Shown here: positions 24,887 through 34,560 of the stretch, piece after piece
Numbering within the stretch: the first letter of the stretch is position 1
Layout of the letters: the number at the start of each line of letters is the position of its first letter
The notes under the pieces: generated by a model
The model's database searches: none
Seen by the model: the letters and a program-made list of their open reading frames with translations, nothing else
Told to the model about the DNA's origin: nothing
Assembly (NCBI GenBank): GCA_963853835.1
Contig: OY970822.1
Span: 19,345,501 to 19,409,500, forward strand
Direction of reading: 5' to 3'
Length of the DNA stretch: 64,000 bases
Source: Calendula officinalis
Taxonomy: Eukaryota; Streptophyta; Magnoliopsida; Asterales; Asteraceae
Program-made: the position numbers and the translations under genes

Positions 24887-27800
24887 ATGTCTTATTATAG
24901 CAAAATGGTGAGAACTAGAAGTACAAGAGGCCCACTTGATCAAGGGCAAGATTCGAACAACATTGTCGAACCGGTGTTTGGTCCTCCACCTCGGGAAGGG
25001 GAGGAAAATTCGGGTGTTGAAAGGAATACTCACACCCCGGTCACCGTAGAACACCTCCAAACTATGTTCAATCAAATGAGGGACATAGTGAACGAGGATG
25101 TGAACCGACTTCTCAATGAGCATAGGGCACGTGAAAGGCGGGAGGAATCTCCACCCCGCACAAAGAGCAAGTCAAGTAGTGTTGCTCAAACTGAGAAATC
25201 ATCAACGGAAGAAGATGAAAGTGAGCCCGAGCCGAGGGAAAGGAAGGGGTGCACGTATAAGAACTTTATGGCCTTTAAGCCCGATAACTACTATGGTAGC
25301 TCCGAACCGAAAGTCACGATCCGTTGGATCCATGAAACTGAACAAGTCCTTGAAGCTAGTAAATGCAAGGAAGGTGATATGGTAATCTATGCTTCTCGTT
25401 TGTTGAAGGATGAGGCCCTCGTGTGGTGGGACACCATGTATGAAACGTTGGGAAAAAGGGCGGTGTACAAGATGACTTGGGATGAGTTTGTGAAGCGGTT
25501 AAAGGCAAAGTTTTGCCCCGAGAGGAACTTGGAGAAACTTCAAGAGGAGTTTGTGCATTTGAAGAAAGGAAGTTTGAGTGTCGATGAGTACACTAAAAAG
25601 TTCACGGGATTAATCCCGTTTGTGATCAAATTGTATCCGGATGAGAGATCCCGGATTGTTCGTTATGCTAATGGACTCCCGTGGGAGTATGAATTGGAGG
25701 TTAAAAGGGCCGCCACACTCGATGAGGCTATCGGTGCGGCGAGAAATGTTGAAGAGGTTGGCCAAAGAAGAATCAACGAGAGACCGAAGTTTGAAAAGTT
25801 TGAGAAGAGGAAGTTTGAGGGGAGCTCGGGTTCGGTGAAGAAGGGAAAGTTCACCCCGACCTTCTCTAAACAATCGAGTGTTGGTGCTTGTAAGAAGTGT
25901 GGCAAAGACCACAAGGGAGAATGTTTGGTGCACTCAAAGTCGTGTTTCAAGTGTGGAAGGCCGGGACATTTGGCAAGGGATTGCCGGGTCAAACCGTTGG
26001 ATGAAATTGAGTGCTATTCGTGCCATGAAAAAGGGCACTATAGCAATGCATGCCCGAAGAAGGGAAGTGAGACCATGGTGTCGACCGCTCAAAAGAAAGC
26101 GGAGCCGACAAAGGTCAAGGGACGATCCTTCCAACTTACCCGAGAAGAAGCCAAGGAGGCCCACGATGTCGTTTCAGGTACCCTACTCGTAAATTCTATT
26201 CCCGCCCGGATCTTATTTGACTCGGGTGCTACTTATTCGTTTGTGTCACATGATTTTGTTGTGATGTTGAATGTGCCATTAGAACTTCTTGATGAAATTT
26301 ATGATATAGAAATTGCGGATGGTAAAACCTCCATAGTTCAACATATGTGTCGGAATTGTGAATTGGAAGTAGATGGGAGAAAGTTTAAGGTGAATTTATT
26401 ACCCATGGAAATTGCGGGTTTTGATATAGTTATAGGTATGGATTGGTTGGGTGAGAATCAAGCAAAGATTTTATGTGGGAAGAAGATAGTCTCGATAAGG
26501 ACTCCCGACAATGAAAAAGTTTATGTGTATGGTGAGAGACGACACCATTTGCCATGTCTTATGACCGCGGTTAAAGCTAGGAAATGTTTAGCCAAAGGAT
26601 GTTCGTCCTTTTTAGCATATGTGTTGGATGGAAGGAAAGAGAAGAAGTCGGTGGAGAATGTAAAGGTGATTCGGGATTTTCCCGAGGTATTTCCCGACGA
26701 TTTACCGGGATTGCCACCGGAGAGGCAAGTAGAATTCCGTATTGATTTAGTTCCGGGAGCGACGCCGATAGCTCGTGCTCCATACCGTTTGGCTCCCACC
26801 GAAATGCGGGAATTGATGTCCCAATTGCAAGAATTACTCGACAAAGGATTTATTCGTCCTAGCTCGTCTCCATGGGGTGCGCCCGTATTGTTTGTTAAGA
26901 AGAAAGACGGTTCAATGAGAATGTGCATCGACTACCGAGAGTTGAACAAGATGACTATTAAGAACCGATACCCGTTGCCTAGAATCGACGACTTGTTTGA
27001 TCAACTTCAAGGTGCCGACTATTTCTCGAAGATCGATTTGAGGTCGGGTTACCATCAAGTTCGAGTGAAAGAGGGAGATACCGAGAAGACAGCGTTTCGT
27101 ACACGTTATGGGCATTACGAGTTTCTGGTGATGCCATTCGGGTTGACTAATGCACCGGCCATTTTCATGGACCTTATGAACCGGGTTTGCAAACCATTCC
27201 TCGACAAGTTTCTTATCGTATTTATTGACGATATTCTTATTTATTCAAAAACCGAAGAAGAACACGAGAGTCATCTAAGACAAACATTAGAAGTGCTACA
27301 ACGAGAGAAATTGTATGCTAAGTTTTCAAAATGTGAATTTTGGATTCGAGAAGTCCAATTCCTTGGTCATGTTGTGTCACGAGAAGGAATCAAAGTTGAC
27401 CCGTCAAAGATTGAAGCGGTTATGAAGTGGGAACCGCCACGAACTCCAACCGAAGTGAGAAGTTTTCTCGGCCTTGCCGGGTATTACCGTCGATTTATTC
27501 AAGACTTTTCCCGAGTGGCGACACCACTCACACTGTTGACCCGAAAGAGTAGTGAGTTCGTGTGGGGAGAAAAGCAAGAAAGAGCATTCGCCACATTGAA
27601 AGAAAAATTGTGTAACGCCCCAGTTCTCACGTTACCCGAGGGGATGGAAGATTTTGTCGTGTATAGTGATGCTTCACACAAAGGTTTGGGTTGTGTTTTG
27701 ATGCAACGGGGGAAAGTGATTGCCTACGCCTCGAGACAACTAAAGAATGCGGAAGAAAGGTACACGACTCACGATCTAGAATTGGCGGCGATAGTGTTTG

Positions 27801-29509
27801 CTTTAAAGTTATGGAGACACTACTTGTATGGTACAAGGTGTACGTTGTATACGGATCACAAAAGTCTTCAATACGTTTTTACTCAGAAAGATTTAAATAT
27901 GAGGCAAAGAAGATGGATCGAATTGATACAAGATTATGATTGTGAAATTGTCTACCATGCGGGGAAGGCCAACGTGGTAGCCGACGCCTTAAGCCGGAAG
28001 GTGTATGAAAAGCCGATTAGGGGAAAGCTAACACGTATTGAAGTAGTCTCGAGTATAGTAGAACGAATCAAGAGTGCCCAACGGGAAGTGATGGAAAAAG
28101 ATGAGTTAAGGCAAGAACGATTGGGAAAGAACCAACATTTTGTGGAAAACAAGCAAGGGTTGAAAACCGTTGGTGGTCGAATATGGGTTCCCAAGTTCGG
28201 GGGTACCCGAAAGGAGTTACTAACCGATGTTCATAAGTCTAAGTATTCGATCCACCCGGGAAGTACAAAAACGTATCAAGATATGAAGAAGATGTATTGG
28301 TGGCCCGGGATGAAGGCAAGAGTGGCAAAGTATATTTCTAAGTGTGCCACGTGTGCACAAGTAAAAGCCGAGCATCAAGTACCTTATGGGGTAGCTCAAT
28401 CGTTACAAATCCCGGCCGGAAAATGGGATGATATAACAATGGATTTTATTGTTGGGTTGCCAAAGACGAGCAAGAACCACGATGCCATTTGGGTCATTGT
28501 TGACCGGTTGACCAAAAGTGCATTATTCTTGGCAATCCGGGAAACCATGCCACTTGAGAAGTTGGCAAAGTTGTATGTGGATGAGGTAGTAAGACTTCAT
28601 GGAGTCCCGTTGTCGATTGTGTCCGATAGAGACGCGAGGTTTACCTCGAGGTTTTGGAGATCGTTGCAAGAGGAGTTGGGAACGAAATTGCGGTTGAGTA
28701 CGGCTTACCACCCGCAAACCGATGGTCAAAGTGAAAGGACCATTCAAACGGTTGAGGATATGCTAAGATCGTGTGTGTTAGACTTTGGTGGTAAATGGGA
28801 TGAACATTTACCGTTGGTTGAGTTCTCCTACAATAATAGTTACCAATCGACGGTTAAGATGCCGCCTTATGAGGCGTTGTACGGAAGGAAATGTAGAACT
28901 CCATCGTGTTGGCTTGAAGCGGGTGAAACGAAACTCACGGGTCCCGAGATTGTGAAGTTGACCAATGAAAAGATTGGGATAATCCAAACCAATATGAAAA
29001 TTGCCCAAGATCGACAAAGAAGCTACTCGGGTTTGAAAAAGAGACCGTATGATTTGAATGTTGGAGACATGGTGATGTTGAAAGTATCGCCTTGGAAAGG
29101 CGTAATGCGGTTTGGTAAGAAAGGCAAATTGAGCCCAAGGTATGTTGGCCCGTTTAAGATTTTGAAACGGGTCGGTTTGCAAGCTTTTAAATTAGAACTC
29201 CCACCCGAACTTCAAGGTGTTCACGATACATTTCATGTAAGTTATTTGAAGAAGTTCGTGGGTGAAGTTGAAAATATAATTCCATTGCAAGAATTGCGGG
29301 TTGATGCCCCGAACCGGTTGATAGAAGAACCCGAAGCCATATTAGAGACAAAGACCAAGAAACTTAGAAATAAGGAGATTGAGTTGGTATTGGTCAAGTG
29401 GAAGCATTCACTTGGGCCGAACTTGACTTGGGAAGTCAAGGATGAGATTCGGAAAAGATACCCGAACTTTGTGAATTATGATGAGATTCCGAGGACGGAA
29501 TCTCCTTAA
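24887..29509 (+). CDS. Chromovirus Gag-Pol polyprotein with chromodomain
   Basis: One open frame of 1540 codons from ATG 24887 (an alternative in-frame ATG lies at 24905). Domains by approximate residue: gag capsid 115-230; CCHC zinc knuckles 334-388; aspartic protease with Asp-Ser-Gly-Ala near 443; RT about 600-800 with Phe-Ile-Asp-Asp near 778; RNase H near 920-1040 (Tyr-Ser-Asp-Ala-Ser near 925); integrase with His/Cys zinc ligands near 1130-1165 and catalytic Asp near 1184 and 1245; chromodomain about 1480-1535. The order RT, RNase H, integrase is Gypsy; a C-terminal chromodomain defines chromoviruses and is thought to guide integration to heterochromatin. No stop or frameshift was seen, so the protein may be functional. 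Confidence 0.95.
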   Translation: MSYYSKMVRTRSTRGPLDQGQDSNNIVEPVFGPPPREGEENSGVERNTHTPVTVEHLQTMFNQMRDIVNEDVNRLLNEHRARERREESPPRTKSKSSSVAQTEKSSTEEDESEPEPRERKGCTYKNFMAFKPDNYYGSSEPKVTIRWIHETEQVLEASKCKEGDMVIYASRLLKDEALVWWDTMYETLGKRAVYKMTWDEFVKRLKAKFCPERNLEKLQEEFVHLKKGSLSVDEYTKKFTGLIPFVIKLYPDERSRIVRYANGLPWEYELEVKRAATLDEAIGAARNVEEVGQRRINERPKFEKFEKRKFEGSSGSVKKGKFTPTFSKQSSVGACKKCGKDHKGECLVHSKSCFKCGRPGHLARDCRVKPLDEIECYSCHEKGHYSNACPKKGSETMVSTAQKKAEPTKVKGRSFQLTREEAKEAHDVVSGTLLVNSIPARILFDSGATYSFVSHDFVVMLNVPLELLDEIYDIEIADGKTSIVQHMCRNCELEVDGRKFKVNLLPMEIAGFDIVIGMDWLGENQAKILCGKKIVSIRTPDNEKVYVYGERRHHLPCLMTAVKARKCLAKGCSSFLAYVLDGRKEKKSVENVKVIRDFPEVFPDDLPGLPPERQVEFRIDLVPGATPIARAPYRLAPTEMRELMSQLQELLDKGFIRPSSSPWGAPVLFVKKKDGSMRMCIDYRELNKMTIKNRYPLPRIDDLFDQLQGADYFSKIDLRSGYHQVRVKEGDTEKTAFRTRYGHYEFLVMPFGLTNAPAIFMDLMNRVCKPFLDKFLIVFIDDILIYSKTEEEHESHLRQTLEVLQREKLYAKFSKCEFWIREVQFLGHVVSREGIKVDPSKIEAVMKWEPPRTPTEVRSFLGLAGYYRRFIQDFSRVATPLTLLTRKSSEFVWGEKQERAFATLKEKLCNAPVLTLPEGMEDFVVYSDASHKGLGCVLMQRGKVIAYASRQLKNAEERYTTHDLELAAIVFALKLWRHYLYGTRCTLYTDHKSLQYVFTQKDLNMRQRRWIELIQDYDCEIVYHAGKANVVADALSRKVYEKPIRGKLTRIEVVSSIVERIKSAQREVMEKDELRQERLGKNQHFVENKQGLKTVGGRIWVPKFGGTRKELLTDVHKSKYSIHPGSTKTYQDMKKMYWWPGMKARVAKYISKCATCAQVKAEHQVPYGVAQSLQIPAGKWDDITMDFIVGLPKTSKNHDAIWVIVDRLTKSALFLAIRETMPLEKLAKLYVDEVVRLHGVPLSIVSDRDARFTSRFWRSLQEELGTKLRLSTAYHPQTDGQSERTIQTVEDMLRSCVLDFGGKWDEHLPLVEFSYNNSYQSTVKMPPYEALYGRKCRTPSCWLEAGETKLTGPEIVKLTNEKIGIIQTNMKIAQDRQRSYSGLKKRPYDLNVGDMVMLKVSPWKGVMRFGKKGKLSPRYVGPFKILKRVGLQAFKLELPPELQGVHDTFHVSYLKKFVGEVENIIPLQELRVDAPNRLIEEPEAILETKTKKLRNKEIELVLVKWKHSLGPNLTWEVKDEIRKRYPNFVNYDEIPRTESP

Positions 29510-29520
29510 GGGGTGGATAG
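29508..29520 (+). promoter_or_regulatory. Polypurine tract of chromovirus
   Basis: AAGGGGTGGATAG lies one base before the 3' LTR, immediately after the gag-pol stop codon, in the position of the plus-strand primer. Confidence 0.8.
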
Positions 29521-29521
29521 T

Positions 29522-31239
29522 TGTAACGACCCGAATTTTGGTGAATAAATAAATTGTACAAAAATATGTTAAATAAGGATAAATCGTTTAACGAACGTAG
29601 GAATTGGTTTCGTGTCGTTTGGAGTCCGTATGAGAAAGTTATGGACGAAACCGTGTTGAAACCTAAACCGAAAAGTGCAGCCCTGCTGCACAGGCAAGTT
29701 CGCGGCGCGAGCCTGGCGCGAGCGAAACGCGAGGTTGAGCAGAGGGACCAGAGCTGGAACGCGAGTATCTCGCGTCGACTTCGCGTCGACTTCGCGGCGC
29801 GAGCCGGACGCGACCGAAACGCGAATTCTGGTAAAAAGCGGCAGCTAGCAGGCAGACCCGCGTCTTCTCGCGACGCGAGCTCGGCGCGAGCGGGGCGCGA
29901 GCTCTTCCGACCAGTGCATTAAATTGGGTTTTTGGCCATAAATGCATCTCCATCAAACCCTAGTTTTCTCTCTTCAAGTGTGTGAGCGTTTTTGAGTGTA
30001 AAGCATCGTTTGGAGCTCAATCTTCATCAAATCTTGGTGATTCTTGCTCCTAAGTTGAAGATCTAAGGTAAATCTTCATTCCTCTTGAGTTTTTAGCCAT
30101 AGATTCAAGTAGGGAAAGCTTAAATCTCAAACCCTAGTTATGGAATCGTTCATGAATGGTTAAAGGGAAGTAATATAACTTAGATCTATGGTAGTTGGTC
30201 ATGAAAAACGTGGTCATGCTATGAATACATGAAAATGTGGTGATTTATGATATTAGGGTTTGGTAATTTGGGGGAAATGGTGCTAGTAGTTAACTAGCCA
30301 TGGATTATGTAGTTAGTATAGATGAATAATGCAAACCATTGTATTGGTTTTGATATAGATTGTCGGTTGGAGGATTTGAGGCATTCAAATCTTGGAAAGT
30401 GATATTGGTGTTCAAGGAAACACAACATTTGGATAAGCTTGGCAAAGGTGAGTACATGTGAACTTTCAAACTGGGTACATAGTTAGTAAATGTTTTATGA
30501 TTAAATGATTTTGTCGAGTCTTTAAGTAATTTAGTCTTTTATGTGATTTATGATGAATTGCTTGTATGATGATGAAATGATTGAATGATTGAGAAATGAT
30601 GGAGCTATAAGCTCATAACGATAAAAGATAAGTAATGATGACGATGATGATGTCCCTAGGGCCGTAGTAGATTGGAGGCATTCCGGTTATTACGGTACCT
30701 TAAGGTTAGTGGTAGATTGGAGGCATTCCGATTACCCAATACCTATGAGTCCCGGTAGATTGGAGGCATTCCGATTACCGTGGAAATGATGGTCTTGATA
30801 GATTGGAGGCATTCCGATTATCTTGACATTGGCCAATGATGAAAGTGATGAAGTGACCCAAAACAGACTTAGTAATATTATTTTTAAGATTAAATGATAT
30901 TATTTGTCTATTTGCTTATCGGGTCTAAAACCCATGTATCTCACGAGGCAATTTTGTCTCACGTACTATGTTTGTGTTTTTGCTATGTACTCAGGTTCGG
31001 GATCGAAGATCTAGGAGGCCCGTTTAGAAGAGGCCTTGTTGAGATTAGCTCGGTGTTGATGATTAGAGTCCTTATCCTATGGTTAAGATATAATTTGTAA
31101 CACCGTTTTTGTAAACTCTGATAATCTCGAACAAGAAACCTTTTCGTTTTTGTAAAACTGACTTTTGATGTTGATACAATATTATGTATTTTTGAATTAA
31201 ATGGTATTTAAATGTTGTTTTGAAAATTGAGGTGTTACA
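29522..31239 (+). repeat. 3' LTR of chromovirus
   Basis: Same length as the 5' LTR and identical except for one visible substitution (30331). It contains the same CpG-rich block (about 29693-29908) and four TAGATTGGAGGCATTCCG repeats (about 30667-30818). Confidence 0.96.
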
Positions 31240-32429
31240 GTCACCTCGTTGGTTGAGGTCGTGTTTATCCCAGAATTAACATGCGAAGTGGCACCAGTTT
31301 CTTGTTCACCAAGGGTAACATCAGCAGGATGACTTTCAATCTCATACTCCATAAAAGCAGGATCTCCCTCCATGAAATCCATCAAGCTCATGGCTGCAGG
31401 AAACGTACAATGAGTCAGTACCTGTAAAAAGATAATATAAAAGCATGACAATATAACAACAAGAACCCACGTTTCCCGGTCTCCGAGTCCACTATCACAG
31501 GCTTCATCCCTTCGGGCCAATAATCCGAAATACCAGCTAACACCAAAGCACCTTCCTTATAAACTCGAAATACAATTGACTTTCGTAAAATCTGCTTGCA
31601 CAAACTTCCGCTTTGAGGCGTCAGGACTGGAGCATCGTTTAACGATTTGTCAAACCCAGTTCTCCATTTAAACAAGTTACTAGCCCAAATATTTTTGAAA
31701 GCGGCATCGACAAACACATATTATATCTCCAATTCCTATGACTAGTAAAACACTCCCGAATAAATTTTTTCTTTCTATCTTTTAACTCTACAGAATACCA
31801 ATCATGAGATTTCATCAGCTTATAACACGCCCTAAACAAAGGTACTGAGGGTTTTATTCCCATTGCCACCAATAACATCTCAAAAGTCGTGACTTTTGAT
31901 ACAGCTACTGGGTGTAATTGTGCAAACCCCAACTTGAAGTAGTTCAACACACTCAAATAAAAATCAGTGGCCGGAAATCTAAAATTGGAGTGGGAAAGGT
32001 AATGGATATAGAGGGCTACTTTTCCTTGCGGTGGGGAATGGGCTCGTTGGGTTGATGTAGGTACAATAGCATTATATTTCCTAAGGCATGGATACTCATC
32101 CATAAGTTTTGTTAGCATTTTGTCGTTGACTGTGCTAGGGCTCTGAGCAACTGATGGAGTTTCCACCACAATCGCATCTGACACTGGCTCTCCCATGTTA
32201 AAACAACGACAACTACAATATGCCTAATAAAATAACAAGGGATATAAGCTATTACTAACTACAAGGGTGTAAGCAAAGCAACGCAATGGAGAGTCAGATA
32301 CGTACCTGTAAGGTAGCGAGCAACCCAGTTAAACCTGCAGCAAGACATACAATTACAGTTAGAAGGAGTTAATTATTTAAAGCGTGCAAAATAGTCTGAC
32401 GGTCAGGGGCTAGCCGTCGGTCAAGGGCT

Positions 32430-32520
32430 ACCCCTAAACCGCCGGTCCACCTAGTCTAAACCCTAAACCGCCGGTCTAAACCCTAAACCGCCGGTCCACC
32501 TAGTCTAAACACTAAACAGC
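32430..32520 (+). repeat. Short tandem repeats AACCGCCGGTC/TCTAAACCCTA in Tat 3' region
   Basis: Three to four imperfect copies of a 20-30 bp unit containing CTAAACCGCCGGTC and CACCTAGTCTAAACCC. The CCCTAAAC pieces look telomere-like but are embedded in GC-rich units and do not form a telomeric array. Confidence 0.75.
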
Positions 32521-32696
32521 CGGCGTGGTTAAAGCAAAACGAATCATCATTGAGAAAAACTAATATGTTGAGCCTACGAGAAAACGCAACAATCTACTGA
32601 ATCAAAAGGAACCTGCATGTCCATGAGGCTCTGATCTAAAGATTTGATTTTGCAAATCGACGAGATCCAATTGATATTGAGAAAACAGATTGTGGC

Positions 32697-33090
32697 CACC
32701 GCCGGTCTACCTTGCGACGGAATACCTGGCCGCCGCCGGTCCACCTCGCCTCCGCCGCCGGTCCACCTAGCCGCCGGTCACCTTGCCACCGCCGGTCCAC
32801 CTCGCCGCAGCCGCCGGTCCACCTCGCCGCAGCCACCGGTCTACCCTGCGCAGTCGGTAACCTCCATCCGCTGGCAGCTTGCACCGCCGGTAAGCCTTGC
32901 GGCCTCCGGTCAACTTGCACCGCCGGTCTGGTCTGCTTGCGCCGGCCGGTCTGCCTTGGGCCGCCGGTTTTCCTTGAGCAGTCGGTTCACCCCACCAAGC
33001 AGTTGATAACTTGCGCCGCCGGTTTGTCCCGGACTGCCTTGCGCCGGCCGGTCCGGCTTGTGCCGCCGGTACTCCTTGCGCAGCCGCTCC
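32697..33090 (+). repeat. GCCGGTC minisatellite in Tat 3' untranslated region
   Basis: About fifteen degenerate units of roughly 25-30 bp with a CCGCCGGTC core (CCACCTTGC or CTTGCGCC linkers). It lies between the antisense gene start and the 3' LTR. Tandem arrays at this place are known for Tat-lineage elements and have been linked to satellite birth. Open frames here are compositional. Confidence 0.85.
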
Positions 33091-33200
33091 ACGCACAAAA
33101 AAAAAAAAAAAAAAAAGAAAGACGCAAAAAAAAAAAACTTACGAGTAATGGCAGTTCAGACTTGCAAACCGCTGGTTTGGCAAATCTTAACTCGATGGCA

Positions 33201-33804
33201 TGATGAGGTTAGTAGGGATTACCTATGTATATATAGGTAAATCCCCAAACCCTAAATATGATGGGCTTTTATGTTTAAAGCCCGCTACTACAACTAATGA
33301 TGGGCTCTTGTCACTTAAAGAGTTATTAGCGCCTGTCAAGTTATCACCGTCTGGCAAGTTATCAACGCCTGTCAAGTTATCACCGCCTGTCAGGATTGTC
33401 AGCGCCTGTCATTGGAAGCGCGTGTCTTATTGGATGACGTCCCGTCATAATGGCGCTTCATGACTGCTTTATTGCCATCATAATAGTAAGGCGTTGCATT
33501 AGACAATTGATAATCAACGTAGCTCAAGCGTTCACGATCATTATTAATGGGCCAACTATCCATATACTTGAGACTAGCCATATAAATACACGGTCTAAAT
33601 CATTGTCGAAGGACCTCAGACAGAGACATAGATAGACTAAAAAAAGCCTAAAACACAGAGTTCGTATACTCTCACTTTCACTTTCATACTCAACCTTGAT
33701 CACCTAGGCTCGCCAAGAGTTTATTGGGTTTGCACTGTGGTTATCACAGGATATCCAAAGTTGACGTCACCTAGTCTTCGTGTTTGACAATCGTTGCTCG
33801 GACA
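33201..33804 (+). repeat. 3' LTR of Tat element
   Basis: Partner of 14929-15517, ending GGACA, followed by ATACT (mutated copy of the GTACT target site). It has one more GTCAAGTTATCA-type unit than the 5' LTR. Confidence 0.92.
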
Positions 33805-34050
33805 ATACTCTTGCAAGTGAAAAGGTAAGTGCTTTATTGGAATCACTAACTTAATATAGCGGCTCATTTTTGTTTTAACAACTCATAGGGGCATATTGCA
33901 TCGCAACACCACTTATTCATCGCCACGCATAATTTATATCCGTGTAGTGAGGGGCGGACTTGTAGAGTAGTACTTCGTATAAGGTGGCTCGTGCCACTAT
34001 TTATTTATTTTTTGTGTTACTATAAATAACTCAAAGTTATATTAATTGTG
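33805..34050. other. Intergenic
   Basis: No gene or repeat recognised between the Tat 3' LTR and the hAT transposase relic. Confidence 0.5.
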
Positions 34051-34560
34051 GATATGGCCGAAAATTTTGTTAACTCGAGAAATCAGATCACTAAAGTTAC
34101 TAATCATTATCATTTTGAAGTTGAAATTTTCAACATGGTTTTGTATATGCATAATTCAGAATTCGGAGATCAATCTAGTGAAATAAGGACCCAATTATTA
34201 GATACATGGGGGCTTTGAGTCCTTGTGATTCATTTGCTAACTTTGAAAAAATGGAGTTATTGAAGTTGAGTGAGTTGTACAAATACGATTTTGATTATTT
34301 GGATATGATGTAACTTGATGGTGAACTTGAGATATATAATCACTCTTTGCATATTGATGATTGATTCGCTAGTTTGAAGGTAATTGTCGACCTTTCTCGT
34401 ATGATAGTGATAACGGAGAAACATTGTTCTCGTCATTTGGTTTATGGGTTATTAAAACTTGCTTTGGTTTTACTCTTCGCAACTACAACGATGAAGGTAT
34501 GTTTTTTTCCGCGATGAAGTTATTGATTTTATGATCGATACATTGATAGTGTTCATGTAA
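34050..34560 (+). pseudogene. hAT transposase dimerisation-domain relic
   Basis: Interrupted translation resembles the C-terminus of plant hAT-type/TTF zinc-finger transposases: a Ser-Pro-Cys-Asp-Ser-Phe segment near 34217, a Leu-Tyr-Asp-Phe-Asp region near 34280, and a segment like the hAT dimerisation domain (Leu-Leu-Lys-Leu-Ala-Leu-Val-Leu near 34446, then Phe-Ser-Ala-Met near 34509). Stops at about 34216, 34310 and 34361 and several frame changes make it a relic. Identification is by pattern memory; moderate confidence. Confidence 0.5.

Larger units (their letters stand above)
22949..31239 (+). mobile_element. Complete chromovirus (Tekay-like Ty3/Gypsy), young and apparently intact
   Basis: Two 1718-bp LTRs (22949-24666, 29522-31239) flank a primer-binding site, one uninterrupted gag-pol frame with a C-terminal chromodomain, and a polypurine tract. 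The 5-bp duplication GTCAC is perfect (22944-22948, 31240-31244). By eye the LTRs differ at one site (A at 23758, G at 30331), implying a very recent insertion. It lies inside exon 2 of the antisense gene of the Tat element. Confidence 0.97.
21601..32196 (-). pseudogene. Antisense multi-exon gene of the Tat element (gypsy-type transposon domain + coiled coil), interrupted
   Basis: Start ATG at 32196; stop at 21601. Inferred exons: 32196-31471, 31393-31245 continuing at 22943-22927 after the nested chromovirus, 22856-22791, and 22721-21601. All junctions are GT-AG and keep one reading frame across three introns, apart from a 1-nt indel near 31717. The first exon resembles the plant 'putative gypsy type transposon' domain (PF04195-like; a Phe-Arg-Phe-Pro ... 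Tyr-Phe-Lys-Leu-Gly segment near 31950). The last exon (about 373 codons) has a Gln/Glu/Lys-rich coiled coil at about 21930-22290. Additional antisense ORFs are known in Tat elements; their function is not established. The chromovirus insertion within exon 2 breaks the gene. Confidence 0.75.
14929..33804 (+). mobile_element. Tat-lineage Ty3/Gypsy retrotransposon, degenerate, hosting a chromovirus
   Basis: LTRs at 14929-15517 and 33201-33804 begin TGATGAGGTTAG and end ACA. Flanks GTACT (14924-14928) and ATACT (33805-33809) look like a 5-bp duplication with one mutation. Between them lie gag, protease, RT, RNase H with a second RNase H-like domain, integrase, an antisense gene and GC-rich tandem repeats. 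The extra RNase H, the antisense ORF and the 3' repeats are known features of the Tat lineage (Retand/Grande-like). Without the nested chromovirus it is about 10.6 kb. LTR substitutions and indels (589 against 604 bp) and many frameshifts mark it as old. Confidence 0.9.

Noticed and set aside
25116..29439. Many ORFs overlapping the gag-pol frame on both strands
   Set aside because: Shadows of the 1540-codon chromovirus frame.
32457..32520. CCCTAAAC words resembling plant telomere repeat
   Set aside because: Only a few copies, mixed with GCCGGTC units; part of the Tat 3' array, not a telomeric tract.
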